Shown here in pieces: positions 1-8,830 of a DNA stretch of 52,044 nucleotides. Below the pieces are notes generated by a model. It saw nothing but the letters and a program-made list of their open reading frames with translations. It did not search any database and was not told where the DNA came from. The DNA is from Akkermansiaceae bacterium (lineage in GTDB: Bacteria; Verrucomicrobiota; Verrucomicrobiia; Verrucomicrobiales; Akkermansiaceae), in assembly GCA_021733795.1 (NCBI GenBank), contig JAIPKB010000013.1, forward strand, positions 1-52,044. Direction: 5' to 3'. Each line of letters begins with the position of its first letter. Positions within the stretch are counted from its first letter, which is position 1. Both the position numbers and the translations under genes were made by a program.

Positions 1-616
1 TCCGGCGCGGTCCACAATTCGATGCGGGTGCCCCCGACGGAACTATGGACCAGTCCGATCGGCACCTGGGTCTGCGTGTGGATCTCGCGACCGAACAAAT
101 ATAAGACCGCAGAGAAACCCGTGACCGTTTCCGGCGTGCATGGCTGCCACTTGGAATCGACGTCCTCCGCCACCTGATGTTTCTCGTTGCGCGGCACCGT
201 GAAAAGGCGGATCTTGGGGCACCCTGCGGTGGCGATTTCGTCCTTTGAGTTTTCCACGTCACGCATCGCGAATTCCATGTTCGACTGTCCTGAGCCGAGC
301 CACACGTCACCCACCAGCACATCGGTGATCGTGATCGCGTTGCGTCCGGTCACGCGGAGTTCCTGCGGCGTCGTGCAGGCGTCCATCGCCGGCAGTTGGG
401 CCTGCCATTTGCCCTCCTTGTCGGTCACTGCGGAGGAACTCCGGCCGGAAAACGCCACCGTGACCTTCTCGCCGGGATCCCCCCACCCCCAGACCGGCAC
501 CGGCATGCCGCGCTGAAGAACCATGTGGTCGCTGAAGATGGCCGCCACCCGCACCTCCTGTCGGCGGATACGGATAGCAGAGTGAGGAGCAACAGGAGGA
601 TTCGGCGCGATTGCAT
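1..616 (-). CDS. Sialate O-acetylesterase-type SGNH esterase, 3' end beyond window, apparent frameshift near 555-572
   Basis: Predicted secreted carbohydrate O-acetylesterase (SASA/DUF303-like, SGNH fold) that would remove acetyl groups from polysaccharide. Reading from GTG at 554 to the window edge gives FSDHMVLQRGMPVPVWG, then GSGQSNMEFAM with the nucleophile Ser block (around 280-300) and SSVGGTRIELW (around 20-45), all typical of the family. No ATG lies upstream in that frame. A good start with a signal peptide (MQSRRILLLLLTLLSVSA) begins at 616 but is one base out of frame with the enzyme. The join lies between about 555 and 572, so one base seems lost there, or it is a sequencing error. 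The start is 50 nt after the stop of the neighbouring esterase (667-3477), so the two are probably one operon. Family call is firm; functional status is uncertain. Confidence 0.75.
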
Positions 617-666
617 CGTGGTTTGTCTTGTGGATGGCCTCTCGATTGGTTGTCTGGCGACAACTG

Positions 667-3477
667 CTAGTTGCCCGCCAAGGATCGCGCAAGAAAGGCT
701 TCGAGTTGCTGGCGCTCCTTATCTGTGAGAGCGGTTTTATAGAGAAACACATCGCCGATCAGCCCGTTGAACGCGGTCCAGCTGTCCGGGGCATTGCGCC
801 CGAGCGTGATGCTGGTGGCGTAGGGTCCGGCAACGCCCGGCACCAGCTCGGTCATCGCGCTATTGGCCAGCCCGGCCATGATCTCGGCTCCGTTGGCAAA
901 AACCCGGTAGGCACCATCCGGCTGCACCACCAGGCTGAGGATGGTAAGCTGGCCGTCGGCAATGGGTTTGGCGCTGGTCTCCACACCGCCGTTGCGGCGG
1001 ACACATACCAGTCCCGAATCGTTGCGGATGCCTAACACCAGACGGTCGTAGAACACATCGGCGATGGAGGTCCAGCCGGAGCCGGCGCCGTTGCGGACCG
1101 GCTTGGCCACCACCACGATGCTGGCCCCCGTGCAGGGGATCGGAGCCGCGTAGGATCCCGCAGAAAAGCCATCGCCCGCCGCGTAATCGACCCGGGCGTA
1201 TTTCCGGCCATCAATAATTTCCACCGCCGGAGTTCCGATGGACTTCAGCGGCTTGGCATCCGGCAAGGAGGAATCCCAGGCAGCGATCGCGCCCTTGTCG
1301 GGCAGGGCATCCCCCCGGCAGGCAAGGATCAGTTGATCCGGTTTCGGCACGATTCCGGCACCACGCTCCACCGTGCTCTTGAATCTCGCCGCAAGTGTGT
1401 GGGATGCCGTCACCTTGGTGATGGTGTGGCGCCCGGCTACGGCCACACTGGTGCCATCGACCTTGAGCTCGGCAATGGCATAGCCGGGGAGCGGGATCAC
1501 TGCGAAGGTTTTATCAGCTCCGTATGGAACCGCCACCGCGCCATCCGGAGTGATGGTTCCACCGTATCCGGCGGTGGCCTTGATCGTTGGGGAAAACGTG
1601 ATGGCGAGCGTGTGGTTGGCACGGACATCCGTGAAAGAGATCCGCGAACGCTCCCCCAGGGGCACGCCGTCAACGGCGACGGAAATCCGGTTATCTCCCT
1701 CAGCGGCAATCGAAAAGGCAGCCGCCTGCCCCTGCACCACCCGAACCGCGCCGGTCGGGCTCACGGTGCCACCGCCGCTGGCGCTGGCAGTGATCGTGAA
1801 CTTCGGCGGAACCTCGGCAAAGGTGGCGGCGATCGTATGATCGGCGGCAACCGGATCGAACGTATAACTCCCAACTGCTCCAACGGAGACACCGTCCACT
1901 TCCACGTCCTGGATGAAATGGCCGGGGCCTGGGATGATTTGATAGAACGTGGTCATCCGCGGCAGCAGCTGCCGGCTGCCGGCCGGCGTGATCGCGCCTC
2001 CGGGGCCGGCGGTGGCGGTGATTCGGTGGCTCAGGGTGACGTCAGTCACATGGAATGGCGCGGCGGGCAGGCCATCCTTGTTATAGAGATTGCATCCCTC
2101 GGGGTTTTGCCAACAGGCATAGGAGACCTTGCCCGGTGCCGGCACCTGAGGAGATGACATGACCACCGTGTCACCCTTGATGACGGCGTCCGCCGCATGC
2201 CAGACACCGTCCGCGCCGGCGATGACGAACCGCTGGAGCTTGCCGCCGGGAACTTCCTTGGTTGGCTCATACCACTTCTTCGCGCCCACCATCAGGCCTT
2301 TGCCAAGATGATCGAAGGAGCACACCACCGTGCCGCCCACGACCGCAACTCCCTTGAGGGTCGGCCCGCTCGTCACCAACCCGGTCCGGCCGTAGTCGTT
2401 CTTCAGCGCCCACAGCGCCAGACGCTCGCCGACATCCAGTTTGTTTGCGGGATGGTAACCGGGCCAACCGGCCTCCGAAACACCAATGTCGATGGCCGAG
2501 GCGCATCCGGCATGAGGCAAGGCCATCGCATTGGCCTGTTGCAACCGGGTGTCGGCATCCCAACCGCCGGAGATCAGCACCGGAGTCTCGGTCTTCAAGA
2601 GTTCTCCGTAGTTCGCAATCATCACATAATAAAATGGAAAGTCATCCATTTCCCAAACCCGCTTCCACCCCTGCACCAGGGCCTTCATTTTCAGATAGTA
2701 ACTGTCCGGTGTCTGGGCGGCCAGCTCGCTGTTTTCGCCCTGATACCAGATCGCACCCTTGATGCCAAACGGAGCCAGCGGCCGGATCAGGGAATCGAAC
2801 AGCGAGAAGGGTCCTCCAGGAGTGCCGCTTTGGGCGTAAAGGGGGTGCAGCACGGGGATGTCAACGAGTCCGTCCGGAGCCAGCCAGCAGTCGATCTTAC
2901 TGCCACCGACCGAGGCCAGCAGCAGACCAACGGGAATCCGCCCCTGCTGATCCTGCCAGAGTCTCCGCGCAAAATAGAAGGCGGCTCCCGAAAACCCCGC
3001 CGCCGTGTCAGGGCGGCAAACTCTCCATCCATTGCCCGCTCCGGTGAACTGCCGGATGCCCGGAAAATCCGCGGCGGCGATGTCAGCCGGGCGTTCGCAT
3101 CCGCCAAGCCGCATGTCCATGTTGGATTGGCCGCTGCACAACCACACATCACCGACGAGCACATCCTTCAGAGTCAGCGTGTTGGTGCCGCGGATGGTCA
3201 CCGTCTGGGCATCGGCTGCAGCGCTCATGGCCGCCAGCATCACCTGCCAAGCTCCCCGGGCGTCGGCCACCGTGCCCACGGTCTGCCCATGGAATTCCAC
3301 CTCGACCTTCTCCCCCGGCGCTGCGGTGCCGAAGACCGGAACCGCCTTGTCGCGCTGCAAGATCATGTGATCGCTGAAAATCCCCGCCATTCGCACCTCG
3401 GCGCGGGCCACCTGCGTCACGCCAAGCGCCAACACCCCAACCAACAATCCATTTCGGCCACACTGCAAGATTCTCAT
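667..3477 (-). CDS. Secreted sialate O-acetylesterase with three InlB-like repeats and a C-terminal LamG-like domain
   Basis: 936 residues from ATG 3477, chosen because it opens a signal peptide (MRILQCGRNG...VARA, about 1-26); a longer TTG-started frame would run into the regulatory site. Residues 27-470 are the SGNH esterase: SGQSNMDM with Ser118, ASVGGSKID, WYQGENS, and a C-terminal HPANKLDVGERLALWAL block holding the catalytic His. Residues about 480-700 hold three InlB-like repeats of about 70 residues (ATAGxGGxITPxG ... VDGxxVG ... AxHTIxATF). Residues 710-936 are a LamG-like module ending in the NGLIGDVFLYKTALTDKERQ pattern. The protein is co-linear with the first two thirds of the larger esterase at 30287-34741, so they are paralogs. 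Expected role: deacetylation of a plant-type polysaccharide outside the cytoplasm, helping the arabinofuranosidases encoded just upstream. Substrate is inferred. Confidence 0.88.
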   Translation of the reverse strand: MRILQCGRNGLLVGVLALGVTQVARAEVRMAGIFSDHMILQRDKAVPVFGTAAPGEKVEVEFHGQTVGTVADARGAWQVMLAAMSAAADAQTVTIRGTNTLTLKDVLVGDVWLCSGQSNMDMRLGGCERPADIAAADFPGIRQFTGAGNGWRVCRPDTAAGFSGAAFYFARRLWQDQQGRIPVGLLLASVGGSKIDCWLAPDGLVDIPVLHPLYAQSGTPGGPFSLFDSLIRPLAPFGIKGAIWYQGENSELAAQTPDSYYLKMKALVQGWKRVWEMDDFPFYYVMIANYGELLKTETPVLISGGWDADTRLQQANAMALPHAGCASAIDIGVSEAGWPGYHPANKLDVGERLALWALKNDYGRTGLVTSGPTLKGVAVVGGTVVCSFDHLGKGLMVGAKKWYEPTKEVPGGKLQRFVIAGADGVWHAADAVIKGDTVVMSSPQVPAPGKVSYACWQNPEGCNLYNKDGLPAAPFHVTDVTLSHRITATAGPGGAITPAGSRQLLPRMTTFYQIIPGPGHFIQDVEVDGVSVGAVGSYTFDPVAADHTIAATFAEVPPKFTITASASGGGTVSPTGAVRVVQGQAAAFSIAAEGDNRISVAVDGVPLGERSRISFTDVRANHTLAITFSPTIKATAGYGGTITPDGAVAVPYGADKTFAVIPLPGYAIAELKVDGTSVAVAGRHTITKVTASHTLAARFKSTVERGAGIVPKPDQLILACRGDALPDKGAIAAWDSSLPDAKPLKSIGTPAVEIIDGRKYARVDYAAGDGFSAGSYAAPIPCTGASIVVVAKPVRNGAGSGWTSIADVFYDRLVLGIRNDSGLVCVRRNGGVETSAKPIADGQLTILSLVVQPDGAYRVFANGAEIMAGLANSAMTELVPGVAGPYATSITLGRNAPDSWTAFNGLIGDVFLYKTALTDKERQQLEAFLARSLAGN

Positions 3478-3510
3478 CAGCCCAATCAGACTCGATGGCG
3501 CAGGAATGAG

Positions 3511-3550
3511 CAATGTCCATTCCGCGAATCCATTGTTGAAAATGCGAAAG
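3511..3550. promoter_or_regulatory. Composite direct-repeat operator, site 1 (upstream of the 667-3477 esterase)
   Basis: CAATG at 3511-3515, GCGAA at 3524-3528 and GCGAA at 3544-3548, a 20-bp period. The site sits between the GH127 stop and the esterase start, ending about 34 nt upstream of the start, so the esterase probably has its own regulated promoter inside a larger cluster. It matches eight other sites in the window with the same CAATG-to-GCGAA spacing of 13. Confidence 0.75.
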
Positions 3551-3561
3551 GTCGGTCGTGC

Positions 3562-6024
3562 TCACTCCAACCGCCAGCGGAAGAGTCCGCCACAGCGGGT
3601 CGGTTGGAACTGCATTTCCATTTTGATCGCAGTGGTGGTCACCGGATCGAAGGTCGCGTCGTTGTATTGATCCATCTTGCATTCAAGACCCTTGGGATTG
3701 GGCACGGGTTTCCAGCTGTCGCCATCCTTGAAAAACAGCGCGATCGAGGCCGGCACGCGGACTCCACCGGTCGGATATTGCTCATCCATCCAATAGGTCC
3801 TGCTTTTCGAGATGGTGCGGGCCTTGTCAAACGGCATGATGATCCACTGCTTGCTGCCGCCGAGGGAGGAGCCATACATGAGGAAACAATGGCCGTCCCC
3901 CCGCGAACTCTTCGGATCGCTGGGATCGCTGATGGTTTTCAGAATCCCGGGGTCCTCGGACCATGAGGAAACGGGCTCCTGGTATTGCGGCCACGGCTTG
4001 GCCTCCGGCCCATCGCCGATGGCCGGCAGCGCCGACATCCGCAGCCGGCCCGCACCCATCGGGATCATCGTTACGGTCTCGTTCTTGGTATCAACCTTGA
4101 CTGGCGACGGATGGAGCCGGTCCACCGTGCCCCAGTAGTTCTCACCCCAGTTGGGAATGATCCGGGCACTGGCTTGCAACTCGATCGGCGCGGCCTCCGC
4201 GCGGAACGGTTGGTCGTCCGCGGGCCAGCTGTTCTTCACCACCTTGATGGTCTGCTCGGGCTTCGCCGGATCCACCACCAGGCCGTAGTTCCAAGGCGAA
4301 GTGGGGATGATCTCCCAGGCCGGCCAGGGTGCCTGCGGGTCCATGTTGCCATGTTGCACATATTTCTCCCCGATCCTGATCGAATAGGTCAGCGGGCCGC
4401 GGTTGACGGAAACGCTGTTCTGGTTCTTCTCCCAGCGGGTCACCTTCAGCTTCATGGGCAGTGCGAGCGTGAGTCGGTCGCCCTGCCGCCAGGTGCGGTC
4501 GATCCTCACCAACTGCCCGCCCTTGGCCGCCAGGTTGGTACGCTTGCCGTTGAGGCTGAGCCCGGGGGTATCGCACCACGCCGGGATCCGCAGATAGAGC
4601 GGAAATGCGACCTCCTTCGGCATCCCGAAGTTGAGTTCGACGGTCTCCTCGAAGGGATACTTCGTGACCTGTGTGATGGTGACTTTGGTGCCGTCGCCCA
4701 CCTGTGCGGAAACCACGCATGGCGCATACATCACCGCCGCCAGCCCGCGGTCTGGGGTGGCGGCGTAGAGGCTCTCGATGAAATGCGGCCAGCCAACGCC
4801 GACGTTGTGCTGGCAACAGCGGTGGTCGCGCGGGTTCATGACCTGCATTTCACCATCGTTGGCGAGCGACGGCGCCTTGCTGCGGGCATCCGAGTTACAC
4901 TGGTTAGGGCTGGTTAGATAGCGCAGCGCCTTGTAATCGGCGGTCATGGTGGCGGGGAAGGTGTTGAACGCCACATTCTCGCAGCGGTCCATCCACTTGA
5001 GGTCGCCGGTGATGCGGAAGAGGATCTGTTCGGAGAACATCATTTCCACCGCACCGCAGGTTTCGATCGCCTGTTTGGGATCGCCGTAGCCGGGCCGCGC
5101 GAACTCGTCGCCGCCGAACATCCCACCGGGAACCTGGCCATACTGCGCGTAGAGCGCGTCCCAGTTGGAGTCGGCGATCCCGAGGTACTTCGGATCCTTG
5201 TTTTGTTGATAGAAGACCGCCGGCTTGCGGAACCCCTGGCTGGTCTGCACGTTGTGACCGCCGCCGATCCGGTCCATCCACTGTTGTCCGGTGCGCATGA
5301 GTTTCTCACCAAGCTCCAGCAATTTCGGGTCTCCGGTGCGGTTGTAGAGCCAGTACACCATGTCCATGTTGTCGCTGTTGCGCGAGACCCCCCAGCCGCC
5401 CCGGAAGAACTTCGCGTCGTCGAGCGTCAGCTCGTAGTGGAAAAACCGCGTCATCAGCTCGAGAATGCGCTTGTCACCACTATATTCATAGTAAAACCGG
5501 TAGGCATAGAGCATGTTGAGGTGGGGCATGAGGTCCGGTTCCTGGCCGTTGAGTCCGGACAGCGCCTCGGTGCCGAAATAGCCGTTGGCCCGCTGGCCGG
5601 CCAGCGACGGATCCAGCCATGCCTTGGCCTCCGCCACCAGCGCGGGGTCGTCAAGCAGGAAGGCGGTGGCCGCGTAGCCGCGCAGCCAGTACGGCACCTC
5701 CTCCCAGAAACAATCCCCCTTGCCAGCCGGATCCAGCCACGCATTGTTGGGTTTTTTGAGAAATCCGCTGATCTCACCGAGATGCCCGTGGAAGCCGTCA
5801 GCCTGGAGCCGCAATTGGCGGTGCAGCCAACCCTGCGGTTTGACCGAGCCCAGCGGCAGGCGGATGAACGGGCTGGCCAGCAGCGGCTCCTTGTTGCCCG
5901 GATAGAAGGAGTTCCCGGCTCCGGGAGCGGGGCGCTCCACGACCGTCAAGCTGTCGGCGTTGGTGAGACCGGTGCCGAGATGCAGGGCGATGGCGATGAG
6001 GGCGAAGTTGGCTTTCATGTGCAT
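3562..6024 (-). CDS. Secreted GH127-type beta-L-arabinofuranosidase (DUF1680)
   Basis: 820 residues with an N-terminal signal peptide (about 1-23). The body matches the GH127/DUF1680 (alpha/alpha)6 family, whose characterised members release beta-L-arabinofuranose, for example from hydroxyproline-linked arabino-oligosaccharides. The family's unusual metal-thiol site appears intact: E321 and C323 in IETCGAVEMM, and the CC pair C403-C404 in DHRCCQHNVG; one cysteine of the pair is the nucleophile in the characterised enzyme. A GGMFGGDE stretch (300-307) could supply the acid/base. The gene starts 18 nt after the GH51 stop, so they are co-transcribed and probably act on the same arabinose-bearing substrate. 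ATG 6018 (M3) is an alternative start. Exact linkage specificity cannot be read from sequence. Confidence 0.87.
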   Translation of the reverse strand: MHMKANFALIAIALHLGTGLTNADSLTVVERPAPGAGNSFYPGNKEPLLASPFIRLPLGSVKPQGWLHRQLRLQADGFHGHLGEISGFLKKPNNAWLDPAGKGDCFWEEVPYWLRGYAATAFLLDDPALVAEAKAWLDPSLAGQRANGYFGTEALSGLNGQEPDLMPHLNMLYAYRFYYEYSGDKRILELMTRFFHYELTLDDAKFFRGGWGVSRNSDNMDMVYWLYNRTGDPKLLELGEKLMRTGQQWMDRIGGGHNVQTSQGFRKPAVFYQQNKDPKYLGIADSNWDALYAQYGQVPGGMFGGDEFARPGYGDPKQAIETCGAVEMMFSEQILFRITGDLKWMDRCENVAFNTFPATMTADYKALRYLTSPNQCNSDARSKAPSLANDGEMQVMNPRDHRCCQHNVGVGWPHFIESLYAATPDRGLAAVMYAPCVVSAQVGDGTKVTITQVTKYPFEETVELNFGMPKEVAFPLYLRIPAWCDTPGLSLNGKRTNLAAKGGQLVRIDRTWRQGDRLTLALPMKLKVTRWEKNQNSVSVNRGPLTYSIRIGEKYVQHGNMDPQAPWPAWEIIPTSPWNYGLVVDPAKPEQTIKVVKNSWPADDQPFRAEAAPIELQASARIIPNWGENYWGTVDRLHPSPVKVDTKNETVTMIPMGAGRLRMSALPAIGDGPEAKPWPQYQEPVSSWSEDPGILKTISDPSDPKSSRGDGHCFLMYGSSLGGSKQWIIMPFDKARTISKSRTYWMDEQYPTGGVRVPASIALFFKDGDSWKPVPNPKGLECKMDQYNDATFDPVTTTAIKMEMQFQPTRCGGLFRWRLE

Positions 6025-6042
6025 GATGGAGGGTGTTGCGGA

Positions 6043-8658
6043 CTATTTGGCCGGGATGCGGAGGACATTAACCGAATACGGTGGCAGGGTGACTTGGAAG
6101 TCCTTTGAGCACCCGGTCAGCGGCAGAACCTGCGGCACGATGAGATCGGGTTGCGTCAGCGAGTTCTCCGCTTCCGGGTTGTCCGCGCGGATCACGATGT
6201 GCTGGCCGGCGGCCGAGACCTGGGTCGCCCCATCGAGCCGGATCCTGGCGACGAGCGGGGTGGCATTGTAGTTGGTGGCCTTGACGACCACCGTGCCATC
6301 CGCTTTCCGATAGCCGGCGGTGGCGAAGAAGGCCGGTTGGGAGTTTGCCTCGACGCGGCTCACACGCTTGCCGTCCAGCAACATCTCCGCCGAGTTCTTG
6401 GTCACGACCAGACTGATGTCATACCAGCGGTTGTCCTCGATCGCCCCCTGCAGGTCTCCGCCGCCGGTGGTGGCAATGCCCTCGGCCGGAGTCCCCTGGA
6501 TCGCAGAAAACTTGTTGCCTGCCGCCCCGTAGTTGCAAAACATATATCGTTCCGGACCGGCGGCGTGGAAGAACATCAGGAATCCCTCGTTGCCACCCAC
6601 GCGGCGCGCCTTCACCGTGACCCGGCCGGTCTTCAGCGGCTGTTTGAGAAACAGGCTGGTCGGCCCCCGGTTCGGGTCGGTCTGCTTCAGCACGCCGTTC
6701 TCCACCTGCCACTGGCCGATTCCCGGATCTTCCCATTGTGCGAGATTCGTAAAGTCATCGCTGGCCACGAGTTTGCCGGCTTCATCATGGATGCGGAATT
6801 CCTTGAACTCATCGACCGTACTCCATGAACCGAGGCCGAACCGGCCCGCGAACAACGGTCGGTCCGGGTCGGGCGGTGGCAGCACGTCAACGGTCGTCCC
6901 CAAATTCACGTCCGGCCGGTTCTCGGCGTAGGCCTGCTGCACCTGGTAGGATGAATGGACAAAACTGCGGGAGGAATCATACTCGATCAGGTTCACTCCC
7001 CAATTGCGCTGGTTCACATTGACAAACAGCGGCGCATAACTCGCCATTTTCACCAGGTCGCCGTTGCGTTCGAGCATCATCAGGTAGACCGAGTCGTCCA
7101 TCGCCGCACTCCAGTCGCCGCCGCCGTGATGATGCGCGTATTCACCCACGTAGATCCCCCACGGCTTGCGCGGATACTTGTCGAAGTAGTCGAAATTATT
7201 GCGAATCCAGCCGGACGGCTTGTAGGAATGCTCGTCCACGATGTCGATGTTGCCGTCGCCCGCGCGATCGATGGCCGGCTGGTTGAGTCCGCTCCAGAAC
7301 ATACTCATGATGACAACCATGTCGGGATATTTCGCCTTGATTGCATCGCGGAATTTCTTGTAGTAATCGCCATAGATGGCGGGCGGGTGTTCGTTGCCGA
7401 TCTCGATGTATTTCAGCGGGAACGGTTTGGGATGTCCCATTTTCGCGCGCACCGCGCCCCACTTGGAAGTGCCCGGGCCGAGCGCATATTCGATGGCGTC
7501 GAGCGTCTGTTGGATCACCGGATCGATCCGGTCGAGCGGCATATTGTTATCCGGATGCACCGTCATCCCGCAGAACGCGACATACATTGCATCGGAACCG
7601 ATGTCCTCGCAGAACTGGAGGAACTCATGATAGCCGAAGCCATCGGTGGACCGGTATTGCCAATACCCCCACTGACCCGGCCGGTCCTCGGGCGGGCAAA
7701 CCATCGTGCGCCAGTCCGGAGCCGATTCCCATGACAAACCCTGGACATAACACCCGCCCGGATAGCGCACGAAGGACGGCTTTAACTTCTCCAGATAAGT
7801 CGCCAGATCCGGACGCAAGCCATTCGGGCGGGTTTTGTAAGTCGGCGGGAACAAGGAAACCCAATCCACCAGCAGCTCGCCGGTGCCACGGAACGTCAGC
7901 ACCAACCGCGCCGCCGGGTCACTGCCGGTGGCGGTGATCTTCGCCGTCAGACACTGCCACCGCCCGGCCGGAGTGATCCCACCGAACTCGTGTTGGCCGA
8001 GCCGTTTGCCATCCCCGGATTCCAGGCTGGCGGTAACGGTGCCGGTGAAGGTTCCCGGCCTCAGATAGCATTTGAAATCGTATGGGGTGCCCGCGCGCAC
8101 GTTGATTCCCCAATATCCGCTGTTGATCAATGCCACCCCGCCGGTGGTCTCGGAGGGGGGGCCGATCTTCATCGCCAGCGAGCGACTGGACGCCGCATTC
8201 ATCGGATGGTCGGTCGTGAGGCTCATCCCGCCGGTGGCCCCGCCGCGGTTTTCCAACGACCAGCCGAGCAAGGCGCGGTTGGCATCCCAGCCGCAGTTGC
8301 CATTCCATGGCCACGGCATATCCCACTTTTCCTTCGGCACTCCGGGCGGCAGGCTCTCAAGCTCCATCTTCATCCCCCCATCAGGCTTTTTCACCAGCTT
8401 CATTCCCGGCGGCAGCACGCCCTCCTCGAAGCTGCGGTTCTGAATCAGTTCCGCGTAGACCCCGCCGTCGAACGCGTGACTGATCTCTTCCATGAAGATC
8501 CCATAAAGGGTGGGTGGCACGGGAGCCTTTTGCTGCGCCAGGTCAATCCGGATCGAGGCGGCGGGCGTGACCGCGGCCGGAGCGGCCCCCGGAATCAACA
8601 GCCCCAGCCCCAGCCCCAGCAAGCTCCGTTTCGAAAATGAATGTTTCATCAGCGCCAT
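6043..8658 (-). CDS. Secreted GH51-type alpha-L-arabinofuranosidase with inserted lectin-like domain
   Basis: 871 residues. N-terminal signal peptide (about 1-29), catalytic module with YGIFMEEISHAFDGGVYAE (52-70), a carbohydrate-binding-like beta-sandwich (about 130-270), and the TIM barrel. Acid/base E423 lies in IEIGNEHP and nucleophile E506 in YVGEYAHH, both in the expected GH51 contexts. After residue about 600 there is an extra concanavalin-like (DUF1080-type) domain before the C-terminal beta-domain typical of the family, making it longer than a usual GH51 (about 500-650). It should remove alpha-L-arabinofuranosyl side chains. First gene of the operon with the GH127 gene. ATG 8658 is preferred over 8649 because a GGTGG purine-rich stretch lies about 7 nt upstream. 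A composite operator starts 25 nt upstream. Confidence 0.9.
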   Translation of the reverse strand: MALMKHSFSKRSLLGLGLGLLIPGAAPAAVTPAASIRIDLAQQKAPVPPTLYGIFMEEISHAFDGGVYAELIQNRSFEEGVLPPGMKLVKKPDGGMKMELESLPPGVPKEKWDMPWPWNGNCGWDANRALLGWSLENRGGATGGMSLTTDHPMNAASSRSLAMKIGPPSETTGGVALINSGYWGINVRAGTPYDFKCYLRPGTFTGTVTASLESGDGKRLGQHEFGGITPAGRWQCLTAKITATGSDPAARLVLTFRGTGELLVDWVSLFPPTYKTRPNGLRPDLATYLEKLKPSFVRYPGGCYVQGLSWESAPDWRTMVCPPEDRPGQWGYWQYRSTDGFGYHEFLQFCEDIGSDAMYVAFCGMTVHPDNNMPLDRIDPVIQQTLDAIEYALGPGTSKWGAVRAKMGHPKPFPLKYIEIGNEHPPAIYGDYYKKFRDAIKAKYPDMVVIMSMFWSGLNQPAIDRAGDGNIDIVDEHSYKPSGWIRNNFDYFDKYPRKPWGIYVGEYAHHHGGGDWSAAMDDSVYLMMLERNGDLVKMASYAPLFVNVNQRNWGVNLIEYDSSRSFVHSSYQVQQAYAENRPDVNLGTTVDVLPPPDPDRPLFAGRFGLGSWSTVDEFKEFRIHDEAGKLVASDDFTNLAQWEDPGIGQWQVENGVLKQTDPNRGPTSLFLKQPLKTGRVTVKARRVGGNEGFLMFFHAAGPERYMFCNYGAAGNKFSAIQGTPAEGIATTGGGDLQGAIEDNRWYDISLVVTKNSAEMLLDGKRVSRVEANSQPAFFATAGYRKADGTVVVKATNYNATPLVARIRLDGATQVSAAGQHIVIRADNPEAENSLTQPDLIVPQVLPLTGCSKDFQVTLPPYSVNVLRIPAK

Positions 8659-8682
8659 CAGACACCACCTGTGTCAACCAGA

Positions 8683-8722
8683 CAATGATCAATACGCGAA
8701 TCCATTGGTGATTTCACGAAAC
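8683..8722. promoter_or_regulatory. Composite direct-repeat operator, site 2 (GH51-GH127 operon)
   Basis: CAATG at 8683-8687, GCGAA at 8696-8700 and a variant half-site ACGAA at 8716-8720 (20-bp period). It lies directly upstream of the arabinofuranosidase operon and between that operon and the terminator of the preceding giant gene, so its target is unambiguous. Confidence 0.75.
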
Positions 8723-8776
8723 CCCAGCACTCCCGCCGAACGCGCTCCATCCACGAGTCACCCGCCCGGCATCCGG

Positions 8777-8809
8777 AAAAGGGGCCGCCGACCTCCTGTC
8801 GGCGACCCC
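8777..8809 (-). terminator. Rho-independent-type terminator after the 8831-13762 gene
   Basis: Stem arms 8781-8792 and 8798-8809 pair over 12 bp with one G-U type mismatch around a 5-nt loop. On the minus strand the hairpin is followed by four U (AAAA at 8777-8780 on +). It lies about 20 nt past the stop of the giant gene and before the GH51 operator. Confidence 0.6.
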
Positions 8810-8830
8810 GGGGGCTTCCGGAGGCAGTCT

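Noticed and set aside
2197..3966. Long open frame of 589 codons antisense to the esterase and the GH127 3' end
   Set aside because: Composition is Arg/His/Gln/Gly-rich with no family features, and it crosses two well-supported genes and an operator. It is a shadow of high GC content.
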